From Euwallacea fornicatus (lineage: Eukaryota; Arthropoda; Insecta; Coleoptera; Curculionidae), in NCBI RefSeq assembly GCF_040115645.1, contig NW_027096008.1, positions 930,001-994,000 of the forward strand: a DNA stretch of 64,000 nt. The letters are read 5' to 3'. Below, one piece after another: positions 1 through 11,602 of this stretch. A program made the position numbers and the translations under genes. The notes beneath the pieces were generated by a model. The model had not been told where the DNA came from. It worked only from the letters and a program-made list of their open reading frames with translations, and ran no database searches. The stretch's first letter is position 1; each line of letters begins with the position of its first letter.

Positions 1-176
1 CCAAGAAAAATAGTACTTTATGTGCTCAAACACACAACTTTTGTGACTTTTCAAACTTTGAAGCTCGATAACTTCGGCAAATGTGGACCAAATTTCTTAA
101 ACAAAGTGTCAAAGTAATCACCACAACGAGATTTTAAAGATGTCACAACACATCATTTTTACATCTTGTTGAACTT
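1..176 (+). repeat. Reference monomer of the satellite (unit coordinates 1-176)
   Basis: This first copy defines the unit numbering used in the other entries. Unit 1-32 is almost invariant through the window; the recurrent changes there are G to A at unit 13 (TAATAC) and G to A at unit 22 (TATATG). Unit 33-60 alternates between CAACTTTTGTG, CATATTTTGTG and rarer GATATTTTGTG forms. Unit 69-90 carries the GATAACTTCGG / GATAACTTTGG / GATAGCTTCGG choice followed by TGTGG, TGAGG, TGAAG, AGTGG or TGTTG. Unit 93-106 varies as GTTAAACAAAG, GTTAACCAAAG, CTTAAACAAAG, GTTACACAAAG or GTTAAACAGAG. Unit 118-170 carries the four main 3' types. There is an AluI site (AGCT) at unit 62-65, a TaqI site (TCGA) at 65-68 and a ScaI site (AGTACT) at 12-17, the last in nearly all copies. 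Confidence 0.9.
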
Positions 177-880
177 CCAAGAAAAATAGTACTTTATGTG
201 CTCAAACACACAACTTTTGTGACTTTTCCAATTTTGAAGCTCGATAACTTCGGCAAATGTGGACCAAATTTGTTAAACAAAGTGTCAAATTAATTAGCTC
301 GACGAGATTTTGAATATGTCACAACACATCATGATTGCATCTTGTTGAATTTCCAAGAAAAATAGTACTTTATGTGCTCAAACACACAACTTTTGTGACT
401 TTTCAAACTTTGAAGCTCGATAGCTTCGGCAAATGAAGACCAAATTTGTTAAACAAAGTGTCAAATTAATCAGCTCGACAAGGTTATGAAGATGTCACAA
501 CACACCATGATTACATCTTGTTGAACTTCCAAGAAAAATAGTACTTTATGTGCTCAAACACACATATTTTGTGACTTTTCAAACTTTGAAGCTCGATAAC
601 TTCGGCAAATGTGGACCAAATTTGTTAAACAAAGTGTCAAATTAATCAGCCCGACGAGATTTTGAATATGTCACAACACATCATGATTGCATCTTGTTGA
701 ATTTCCAAGAAAAATAGTACTTTATGTGCTCAAACACACATATTTTGTGACTTTTCAAACTTTGCAGCTCGATAACTTTGGCAAAAGTGGACCAAATTTG
801 TTAACCAAAGTGTCAAATTAATCAGCTCGACGAGATCTTTAAAATGACACAACAATTCATGATTGCATCTTGTTGAATTT

Positions 881-1584
881 CCAAGAAAAATAGTACTTTA
901 TGTGCTCAAACACACAACTTTTGTGACTTTTCAAACTTTGAAGCTCGATAACTTCGGCAAATGTGGACCAAATTTCTTAAACAAAGTGTCAAAGTAATCA
1001 CCACAACGAGATTTTAAAGATGTCACAACACATCATTTTTACATCTTGTTGAACTTCCAAGAAAAATAGTACTTTATGTGCTCAAACACACAACTTTTGT
1101 GACTTTTCCAATTTTGAAGCTCGATAACTTCGGCAAATGTGGACCAAATTTGTTAACCAAAGTGTCAAATTAATCAGCTCGACGAGAACTTTAAAATGAC
1201 ATAACAATTCATGATTGCATCTTGTTGAATTTCCAAGAAAAATAGTACTTTATGTGCTCAAACACACAACTTTTGTGACTTTTCAAACTTTGAAGCTCGA
1301 TAGCTTCGGCAAATGAAGACCAAATTTGTTAAACAAAGTGTCAAATTAATCAGCTCGACAAGGTTATGAAGATGTCACAACACACCATGATTACATCTTG
1401 TTGAACTTCCAAGAAAAATAGTACTTTATGTGCTCAAACACACAACTTTTGTGACTTTTCAAACTTTGAAGCTCGATGGCTTCGGCAAATGAAGACCAAA
1501 TTTGTTAAACAAAGTGTCAAATTAATCAGCTCGACGAGATTTTGAAGATGTCACAACACATCATGATTGCATCTTGTTGAATTT
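881..1584 (+). repeat. Four-monomer block, copy 1 of a 2,636-bp-spaced pair
   Basis: These four monomers recur in the same order at 3517-4220. Diagnostic private variants agree: CACCACAACGAG in the first monomer, GAGAACTTT in the second (1184 and 3820), and GATGGCTTCGG in the fourth (1475 and 4111), all exactly 2,636 bp apart. That spacing equals 13 x 176 + 2 x 174, or 15 monomers. Flanking monomers (705 against 3341, 1585 against 4221) do not match, so the shared block ends there. Confidence 0.88.
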
Positions 1585-3230
1585 CCAAGAAAAATAGTAC
1601 TTTATGTGCTCAAACACACATATTTTGTGACTTTTCAAACTTTGCAGCTCGATAACTTTGGCAAAAGTGGACCAAATTTGTTAACCAAAGTGTCAAATTA
1701 ATCAGCTCGACGAGATCTTTAAAATGACACAACAATTCATGATTGCATCTTGTTGAATTTCCAAGAAAAATAGTACTTTATGTGCTCAAACACACAACTG
1801 TTGTGACTTTTCCAATTTTGAAGCTCGATAACTTTGGCAAATGTGGACCAAATTTCTTAAACAAAGTGTCAAATTAATCAGCTCAACAAGGTTATGAAGA
1901 TGTCACAACACACCATGATTACATCTTGTTGAACTTCCAAGAAAAATAGTACTTTATGTGCTCAAACACACAACTTTTGTGACTTTTCAAACTTTGAAGC
2001 TCGATAACTTCGGCAAATGTGGACCAAATTTCTTAAACAAAGTGTCAAAGTAATCACCACCACGAGATTTTAAAGATGTCACAACACATCATTTTTACAT
2101 CTTGTTGAACTTCCAAGAAAAATAGTACTTTATGTGCTCAAACACACAACTTTTGTGACTTTTCCAATTTTGAAGCTCGATAACTTTGGCAAATGTGGAC
2201 CAAATTTGTTAACCAAAGTGTCAAATTAATCATCTCGACGAGATCTTTAAAATGACACAACAAATCATGATTGCATCTTGTTGAATTTCCAAGAAAAATA
2301 GTACTTTATGTGCTCAAACACACAACTTTTGTGACTTTTCCAATTTTGAAGCTCGATAACTTCGGCAAATGTGGACCAAATTTGCTAACCAAAGTGTCAA
2401 ATTCATCAGCTCGACGAGATCTTTAAAATGACACAACAATTCATGATTGCATCTTGTTGAATTTCCAAGAAAAATAGTACTTTATGTGCTCAAACACACA
2501 ACTTTTGTGACTTTTCAAACTTTGAAGCTCGATAACTTCGGCAAATGTGGACCAAATTTGTTAAACAAAGTGTCAAATTAATTAGCTCGACGAGATTTTG
2601 AATATGTCACAACACATCATGATTGCATCTTGTTGAATTTCCAAGAAAAATAGTACTTTATGTGCTCAAACACACATATTTTGTGACTTTTCAAACTCTG
2701 AAGCTCGATAACTTTGGCAAATGTGGACCAAATTTGTTACACAAAGTGTCAAAGTAATCACCTCAACGAGATTTTGAAGATGTCACAACACATCATGATT
2801 ACATCTTGTTGAACTTCCAAGAAAAATAGTACTTTATGTGCTCAAACACACAACTTGTGTGACTTCAAATTTTGAAGCTCGATAACTTCGGCAAATGTGG
2901 ACCAAATTTGCTAACCAAAGTGTCAAATTCATCAGCTCGACGAGATCTTTAAAATGACACAACAATTCATGATTGCATCTTGTTGAATTTCCAAGAAAAA
3001 TAGTACTTTATGTGCTCAAACACACAACTTTTGTGACTTTTCAAACTTTGAAGCTCGATAACTTCGGCAAATGTGGACCAAATTTGTTAAACAAAGTGTC
3101 AAATTAATTAGCTCGACGAGATTTTGAATATGTCACAACACATCATGATTGCATCTTGTTGAATTTCCAAGAAAAATAGTACTTTATGTGCTCAAACACA
3201 CAACTTGTGTGACTTCAAATTTTGAAGCTC
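1585..3230 (+). repeat. Duplicated segment, copy 1, 3,516-bp (20-monomer) spacing
   Basis: The segment matches 5101 to about 6746. Shared private variants include the TTTGCAGCTC monomer at the start, CAACTGTTGTG (1795 and 5311), CACCACCACG (2055 and 5571) and two 174-bp monomers (2817/6333 and 3167/6683). The match stops inside the second 174-bp monomer: upstream of CTCGATA the copies agree, then 3167 continues as ACTTCGG...GCTAACC while 6683 continues as GCTTCGG...GTTAAAC. This places an exchange point near 3,230 / 6,746. Confidence 0.88.
2817..2990 (+). repeat. Short (174-bp) monomer subtype, 15 copies in the window
   Basis: In this subtype unit positions 37-59 read ACTTGTGTGACTTCAAATTTT: two T residues are lost from the second T-run, one T is changed to G, and CTTT becomes TTTT. 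All copies share the same lesion, so they descend from a single event. Starts of the 15 copies are 2817, 3167, 6333, 6683, 8969, 9319, 10021, 11779, 14593, 19343, 22157, 28139, 49084, 56123 and 59818. Their spacing follows the larger duplications: 3,516 bp (2817 to 6333), 2,636 bp (6333 to 8969), 7,564 bp (11779 to 19343) and 3,695 bp (56123 to 59818). They are good markers for tracing those events. Confidence 0.95.
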
Positions 3231-3516
3231 GATAACTTCGGCAAATGTGGACCAAATTTGCTAACCAAAGTGTCAAATTCATCAGCTCGACGAGATCTTT
3301 AAAATGACACAACAATTCATGATTGCATCTTGTTGAATTTCCAAGAAAAATAGTACTTTATGTGCTCAAACACACAACTTTTGTGACTTTTCAAACTTTG
3401 AAGCTCGATAGCTTCGGCAAATGAAGACCAACTTTGTTAAACAAAGTGTCAAATTAATCAGCTCAACAAGGTTATGAAGATGTCACAACACACCATGATT
3501 ACATCTTCTTGAACTT

Positions 3517-4220
3517 CCAAGAAAAATAGTACTTTATGTGCTCAAACACACAACTTTTGTGACTTTTCAAACTTTGAAGCTCGATAACTTCGGCAAATGT
3601 GGACCAAATTTCTTAAACAAAGTGTCAAAGTAATCACCACAACGAGATTTTAAAGATGTCACAACACATCATTTTTACATCTTGTTGAACTTCCAAGAAA
3701 AATAGTACTTTATGTGCTCAAACACACAACTTTTGTGACTTTTCCAATTTTGAAGCTCGATAACTTCGGCAAATGTGGACCAAATTTGTTAACCAAAGTG
3801 TCAAATTAATCAGCTCGACGAGAACTTTAAAATGACACAACAATTCATGATTGCATCTTGTTGAATTTCCAAGAAAAATAGTACTTTATGTGCTCAAACA
3901 CACAACTTTTGTGACTTTTCAAACTTTGAAGCTCGATAGCTTCGGCAAATGAAGACCAAATTTGTTAAACAAAGTGTCAAATTAATCAGCTCGACAAGGT
4001 TATGAAGATGTCACAACACACCATGATTACATCTTGTTGAACTTCCAAGAAAAATAGTACTTTATGTGCTCAAACACACAACTTTTGTGACTTTTCAAAC
4101 TTTGAAGCTCGATGGCTTCGGCAAATGAAGACCAAATTTGTTAAACAAAGTGTCAAATTAATCAGCTCGACGAGATTTTGAAGATGTCACAACACATCAT
4201 GATTGCATCTTGTTGAATTT
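3517..4220 (+). repeat. Four-monomer block, copy 2 of a 2,636-bp-spaced pair
   Basis: Second copy of the 881-1584 block, carrying the same GAGAACTTT and GATGGCTTCGG markers. A difference seen by eye is ATAACAATTC in copy 1 against ACAACAATTC here. The first monomer also equals the one at position 1, which lies 3,516 bp upstream. Confidence 0.88.
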
Positions 4221-4748
4221 CCACGAAAAATAGTACTTTATGTGCTCAAACACACAACTTTTGTGACTTTTCTAAATTTGAAGCTCGATAACTTTGGCAA
4301 ATGTGGACCAAATTTGTTAACCAAAGTGTCAAATTAATCAGCTCGACGAGATCTTTAAAATGACACAACAATTCAAGATTGCATCTTGTTGAATTTCCAA
4401 GAAAAATAGTACTTTATGTGCTCAAACACACATATTTTGTGACTTTTAAAACTCTGAAGCTCGATAACTTTGGCAAATGTTGACCAAATTTGTTACACAA
4501 AGTGTCAAAGTAATCACCTCAACGAGATTTTGAAGATGTCACAACACATCATGATTACATCTTGTTGAACTTCCAAGAAAAATAGTACTTTATGTGCTCA
4601 AACACACATATTTTGTGACTTTTCAAACTTTGAAGCTCGATAACTTTGGCAAATGTTGACCAAATTTGTTAAACAAAGTGTCAAATTAATCAGCTCGACG
4701 AGATTTTGAATATGTCACAACACATCATGATTGCATCTTGTTGAATTT

Positions 4749-7032
4749 CCAAGAAAAATAGTACTTTATGTGCTCAAACACACATATTTTGTGACTTTTC
4801 AAACTTTGAAGCTCGATAACTTTGGCAAAAGTGGACCAAATTTGTTAACCAAAGTGTCAAATTAATCAGCTCGACGAGATCTTTAAAATGACACAACAAT
4901 TCATGATTGCATCTTGTTGAATTTCCAAGAAAAATAGTACTTTATGTGCTCAAACACACAACTTTTGTGACTTTTCAAACTTTGAAGCTCGATAGCTTCG
5001 GCAAATGAAGACCAAATTTGTTAAACAAAGTGTCAAATTAATCAGCTCGACGAGATTTTGAATATGTCCCAACACATCATGATTGCATCTTGTTGAATTT
5101 CCAAGAAAAATAGTACTTTATGTGCTCAAACACATATATTTTGTGACTTTTCAAACTTTGCAGCTCGATAACTTTGGCAAAAGTGGACCAAATTTGTTAA
5201 CCAAAGTGTCAAATTAATCAGCTCGACGAGATCTTTAAAATGACACAACAATTCATGATTGCATCTTGTTGAATTTCCAAGAAAAATAGTACTTTATGTG
5301 CTCAAACACACAACTGTTGTGACTTTTCCAATTTTGAAGCTCGATAACTTTGGCAAATGTGGACCAAATTTCTTAAACAAAGTGTCAAATTAATCAGCTC
5401 AACAAGGTTATGAAGATGTCACAACACACCATGATTACATCTTGTTGAACTTCCAAGAAAAATAGTACTTTATGTGCTCAAACACACAACTTTTGTGACT
5501 TTTCAAACTTTGAAGCTCGATAACTTCGGCAAATGTGGACCAAATTTCTTAAACAAAGTGTCAAAGTAATCACCACCACGAGATTTTAAAGATGTCACAA
5601 CACATCATTTTTACATCTTGTTGAACTTCCAAGAAAAATAGTACTTTATGTGCTCAAACACACAACTTTTGTGACTTTTCCAATTTTGAAGCTCGATAAC
5701 TTTGGCAAATGTGGACCAAATTTGTTAACCAAAGTGTCAAATTAATCATCTCGACGAGATCTTTAAAATGACACAACAAATCATGATTGCATCTTGTTGA
5801 ATTTCCAAGAAAAATAGTACTTTATGTGCTCAAACACACAACTTTTGTGACTTTTCCAATTTTGAAGCTCGATAACTTCGGCAAATGTGGACCAAATTTG
5901 CTAACCAAAGTGTCAAATTCATCAGCTCGACGAGATCTTTAAAATGACACAACAATTCATGATTGCATCTTGTTGAATTTCCAAGAAAAATAGTACTTTA
6001 TGTGCTCAAACACACAACTTTTGTGACTTTTCAAACTTTGAAGCTCGATAACTTCGGCAAATGTGGACCAAATTTGTTAAACAAAGTGTCAAATTAATTA
6101 GCTCGACGAGATTTTGAATATGTCACAACACATCATGATTGCATCTTGTTGAATTTCCAAGAAAAATAGTACTTTATGTGCTCAAACACACATATTTTGT
6201 GACTTTTCAAACTCTGAAGCTCGATAACTTTGGCAAATGTGGACCAAATTTGTTACACAAAGTGTCAAAGTAATCACCTCAACGAGATTTTGAAGATGTC
6301 ACAACACATCATGATTACATCTTGTTGAACTTCCAAGAAAAATAGTACTTTATGTGCTCAAACACACAACTTGTGTGACTTCAAATTTTGAAGCTCGATA
6401 ACTTCGGCAAATGTGGACCAAATTTGCTAACCAAAGTGTCAAATTCATCAGCTCGACGAGATCTTTAAAATGACACAACAATTCATGATTGCATCTTGTT
6501 GAATTTCCAAGAAAAATAGTACTTTATGTGCTCAAACACACAACTTTTGTGACTTTTCAAACTTTGAAGCTCGATAACTTCGGCAAATGTGGACCAAATT
6601 TGTTAAACAAAGTGTCAAATTAATTAGCTCGACGAGATTTTGAATATGTCACAACACATCATGATTGCATCTTGTTGAATTTCCAAGAAAAATAGTACTT
6701 TATGTGCTCAAACACACAACTTGTGTGACTTCAAATTTTGAAGCTCGATAGCTTCGGCAAATGAAGACCAACTTTGTTAAACAAAGTGTCAAATTAGTTA
6801 GCTCGACGAGATTTTGAATATGTCCCAACACATCATGATTGCATCTTGTTGAATTTCCAAGAAAAATAGTACTTTATGTGCTCAAACACACATATTTTGT
6901 GACTTTTCAAACTTTGAAGCTCGATAACTTCGGCAAATGTGGACCAAATTTGTTAAACAAAGTGTCAAATTAATCAGCCCGACGAGATTTTGAATATGTC
7001 ACAACACATCATGATTGCATCTTGTTGAATTT
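4749..7032 (+). repeat. 13-monomer segment, copy 1, 2,636-bp spacing
   Basis: The segment matches 7385-9668 monomer by monomer. Shared markers are the TGTCCCAAC monomer (4925/7561), CAACTGTTGTG (5311/7947), CACCACCACG (5571/8207), both 174-bp monomers (6333/8969 and 6683/9319) and the CAGCCCGACG variant near 6976/9612. The 3' flank (7033 against 9669) differs. At the 5' flank the 7209 monomer matches only in its second half. Confidence 0.9.
5101..6746 (+). repeat. Duplicated segment, copy 2, 3,516-bp (20-monomer) spacing
   Basis: Second copy of 1585-3230 with the same ordered markers. A difference seen at its start is CACATATATTTTG here against CACACATATTTTG in copy 1. The segment also lies inside the 4749-7032 block, which was itself duplicated again downstream, so the duplications are nested. 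Confidence 0.88.
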
Positions 7033-7384
7033 CCAAGAAAAATAGTACTTTATGTGCTCAAACACACATATTTTGTGACTTTTAAAACTCTGAAGCTCGA
7101 TAACTTTGGCAAATGTTGACCAAATTTGTTACACAAAGTGTCAAAGTAATCACCTCAACGAGATCTTTAAAATGACACAACAATTCATGATTGCATCTTG
7201 TTGAATTTCCAAGAAAAATAGTACTTTATGTGCTCAAACACACAACTGTTGTGACTTTTCCAATTTTGAAGCTCGATAACTTTGGCAAATGTGGACCAAA
7301 TTTCTTAAACAAAGTGTCAAATTAATCAGCTCGACGAGATTTTGAATATGTCACAACACATCATGATTGCATCTTGTTGAATTT

Positions 7385-9668
7385 CCAAGAAAAATAGTAC
7401 TTTATGTGCTCAAACACACATATTTTGTGACTTTTCAAACTTTGAAGCTCGATAACTTTGGCAAAAGTGGACCAAATTTGTTAACCAAAGTGTCAAATTA
7501 ATCAGCTCGACGAGATCTTTAAAATGACACAACAATTCATGATTGCATCTTGTTGAATTTCCAAGAAAAATAGTACTTTATGTGCTCAAACACACAACTT
7601 TTGTGACTTTTCAAACTTTGAAGCTCGATAGCTTCGGCAAATGAAGACCAAATTTGTTAAACAAAGTGTCAAATTAATCAGCTCGACGAGATTTTGAATA
7701 TGTCCCAACACATCATGATTGCATCTTGTTGAATTTCCAAGAAAAATAGTACTTTATGTGCTCAAACACACATATTTTGTGACTTTTCAAACTTTGCAGC
7801 TCGATAACTTTGGCAAAAGTGGACCAAATTTGTTAACCAAAGTGTCAAATTAATCAGCTCGACGAGATCTTTAAAATGACACAACAATTCATGATTGCAT
7901 CTTGTTGAATTTCCAAGAAAAATAGTACTTTATGTGCTCAAACACACAACTGTTGTGACTTTTCCAATTTTGAAGCTCGATAACTTTGGCAAATGTGGAC
8001 CAAATTTCTTAAACAAAGTGTCAAGTTAATCAGCTCAACAAGGTTATGAAGATGTCACAACACACCATGATTACATCTTGTTGAACTTCCAAGAAAAATA
8101 GTACTTTATGTGCTCAAACACACAACTTTTGTGACTTTTCAAACTTTGAAGCTCGATAACTTCGGCAAATGTGGACCAAATTTCTTAAACAAAGTGTCAA
8201 AGTAATCACCACCACGAGATTTTAAAGATGTCACAACACATCATTTTTACATCTTGTTGAACTTCCAAGAAAAATAGTACTTTATGTGCTCAAACACACA
8301 ACTTTTGTGACTTTTCCAATTTTGAAGCTCGATAACTTTGGCAAATGTGGACCAAATTTGTTAACCAAAGTGTCAAATTAATCATCTCGACGAGATCTTT
8401 AAAATGACACAACAAATCATGATTGCATCTTGTTGAATTTCCAAGAAAAATAGTACTTTATGTGCTCAAACACACAACTTTTGTGACTTTTCCAATTTTG
8501 AAGCTCGATAACTTCGGCAAATGTGGACCAAATTTGCTAACCAAAGTGTCAAATTCATCAGCTCGACGAGATCTTTAAAATGACACAACAATTCATGATT
8601 GCATCTTGTTGAATTTCCAAGAAAAATAGTACTTTATGTGCTCAAACACACAACTTTTGTGACTTTTCAAACTTTGAAGCTCGATAACTTCGGCAAATGT
8701 GGACCAAATTTGTTAAACAAAGTGTCAAATTAATTAGCTCGACGAGATTTTGAATATGTCACAACACATCATGATTGCATCTTGTTGAATTTCCAAGAAA
8801 AATAGTACTTTATGTGCTCAAACACACATATTTTGTGACTTTTCAAACTCTGAAGCTCGATAACTTTGGCAAATGTGGACCAAATTTGTTACACAAAGTG
8901 TCAAAGTAATCACCTCAACGAGATTTTGAAGATGTCACAACACATCATGATTACATCTTGTTGAACTTCCAAGAAAAATAGTACTTTATGTGCTCAAACA
9001 CACAACTTGTGTGACTTCAAATTTTGAAGCTCGATAACTTCGGCAAATGTGGACCAAATTTGCTAACCAAAGTGTCAAATTCATCAGCTCGACGAGATCT
9101 TTAAAATGACACAACAATTCATGATTGCATCTTGTTGAATTTCCAAGAAAAATAGTACTTTATGTGCTCAAACACACAACTTTTGTGACTTTTCAAACTT
9201 TGAAGCTCGATAACTTCGGCAAATGTGGACCAAATTTGTTAAACAAAGTGTCAAATTAATTAGCTCGACGAGATTTTGAATATGTCACAACACATCATGA
9301 TTGCATCTTGTTGAATTTCCAAGAAAAATAGTACTTTATGTGCTCAAACACACAACTTGTGTGACTTCAAATTTTGAAGCTCGATAGCTTCGGCAAATGA
9401 AGACCAACTTTGTTAAACAAAGTGTCAAATTAGTTAGCTCGACGAGATTTTGAATATGTCCCAACACATCATGATTGCATCTTGTTGAATTTCCAAGAAA
9501 AATAGTACTTTATGTGCTCAAACACACATATTTTGTGACTTTTCAAACTTTGAAGCTCGATAACTTCGGCAAATGTGGACCAAATTTGTTAAACAAAGTG
9601 TCAAATTAATCAGCCCGACGAGATTTTGAATATGTCACAACACATCATGATTGCATCTTGTTGAATTT
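7385..9668 (+). repeat. 13-monomer segment, copy 2, 2,636-bp spacing
   Basis: Second copy of 4749-7032. Between the copies, 7033-7384 holds two hybrid monomers that look like junction products. A small difference is TCAAGTTAATC near 8022 against TCAAATTAATC in copy 1. Confidence 0.9.
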
Positions 9669-11602
9669 CCAAGAAAAATAGTACTTTATGTGCTCAAACA
9701 CACATATTTTGTGACTTTTCAAATTTTGCAGCTCGATAACTTTGGCAAAAGTGGACCAAATTTGTTAACCAAAGTGTCAAATTAATCAGCTCGACGAGAT
9801 CTTTAAAATGACACAACAATTCATGATTGCATCTTGTTGAATTTCCAAGAAAAATAGTACTTTATGTGCTCAAACACACAACTTTTGTGACTTTTCAAAC
9901 TTTGAAGCTCGATAGCTTCGGCAAATGAAGACCAAATTTGTTAAACAAAGTGTCAAAGTAATCACCTCAACGAGATTTTAAAGATGTCACAACACATCAT
10001 TTTTACATCTTGTTGAACTTCCAAGAAAAATAGTACTTTATGTGCTCAAACACACAACTTGTGTGACTTCAAATTTTGAAGCTCGATAGCTTCGGCAAAT
10101 GAAGACCAACTTTGTTAAACAAAGTGTCAAATTAGTTAGCTCGACGAGATTTTGAATATGTCCCAACACATCATGATTGCATCTTGTTGAATTTCCAAGA
10201 AAAATAGTACTTTATGTGCTCAAACACACATATTTTGTGACTTTTCAAACTTTGAAGCTCGATAACTTCGGCAAATGTGGACCAAATTTGTTAAACAAAG
10301 TGTCAAATTAATCAGCTCGACGAGATTTTGAATATGTCACAACACATCATGATTGCATCTTGTTGAATTTCCAAGAAAAATAGTACTTTATGTGCTCAAA
10401 CACACATATTTTGTGACTTTTCAAACTTTGAAGCTCGATAACTTTGGCAAAAGTGGACCAAATTTGTTAACCAAAGTGTCAAATTAATCAGCTCGACGAG
10501 ATCTTTAAAATGACACAACAATTCATGATTGCATCTTGTTGAATTTCCAAGAAAAATAGTACTTTATGTGCTCAAACACACAACTTTTGTGACTTTTCAA
10601 ACTTTGAAGCTCGATAGCTTCGGCAAATGAAGACCAAATTTGTTAAACAAAGTGTCAAATTAATCAGCTCGACAAGGTTATGAAGATGTCACAACACACC
10701 ATGATTACATCTTGTTGAACTTCCAAGAAAAATAGTACTTTATGTGCTCAAACACACAACTTTTGTGACTTTTCTAAATTTGAAGCTCGATAACTTTGGC
10801 AAATGTGGACCAAATTTGTTAACCAAAGTGTCAAATTAATCAGCTCGACGAGATCTTTAAAATGACACAACAATTCAAGATTGCATCTTGTTGAATTTCC
10901 AAGAAAAATAGTACTTTATGTGCTCAAACACACATATTTTGTGACTTTTAAAACTCTGAAGCTCGATAACTTTGGCAAATGTTGACCAAATTTGTTAAAC
11001 AAAGTGTCAAATTAATCAGCTCGACGAGATTTTGAATATGTCACAACACATCATGATTGCATCTTGTTGAATTTCCAAGAAAAATAGTACTTTATGTGCT
11101 CAAACACACAACTTTTGTGACTTTTCAAACTTTGAAGCTCGATATCTTCGGCAAATGAAGACCAAATTTGTTAAACAAAGTGTCAAATTAATCAGCTCGA
11201 CAAGGTTATGAAGATGTCACAACACACCATGATTACATCTTGTTGAACTTCCAAGAAAAATAGTACTTTAAGTGCTCAAACACACAACTTTTGTGACTTT
11301 TCAAACTTTGAAGCTCGATAGCTTCGGCAAATGAGGACCAAATTTGTTAAACAGAGTGTCAAATTAATCAGCTCAACAAGGTTATGAAGATGTCACAACA
11401 CACCATGATTACATCTTGTTGAACTTCCAAGAAATATAGTACTTTATGTGCTCAAACACACATATTTTGTGACTTTTAAAACTCTGAAGCTCGATAACTT
11501 TGGCAAATGTTGACCAAATTTGTTACACAAAGTGTCAAAGTAATCACCTCAACGAGATTTTGAAGATGTCACAACACATCATGATTACATCTTGTTGAAC
11601 TT
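9669..11602 (+). repeat. Mosaic stretch of 11 monomers between duplicated blocks
   Basis: This stretch holds only satellite monomers, including one 174-bp copy at 10021. Individual variants point to several sources: TTCTAAATTTG near 10,775 resembles the 4221 monomer, and GAAATATAG at 11431 recurs at 14245 and 16531. A private GATATCTTCGG variant sits near 11,143. No longer duplication partner was recognised with confidence. Confidence 0.85.

Noticed and set aside
131..140. TTTAAA / TTTAAAAT in some monomers as a TATA-type promoter
   Set aside because: An AT-rich match of this length is expected by chance in such sequence, and no transcript or downstream gene supports it.
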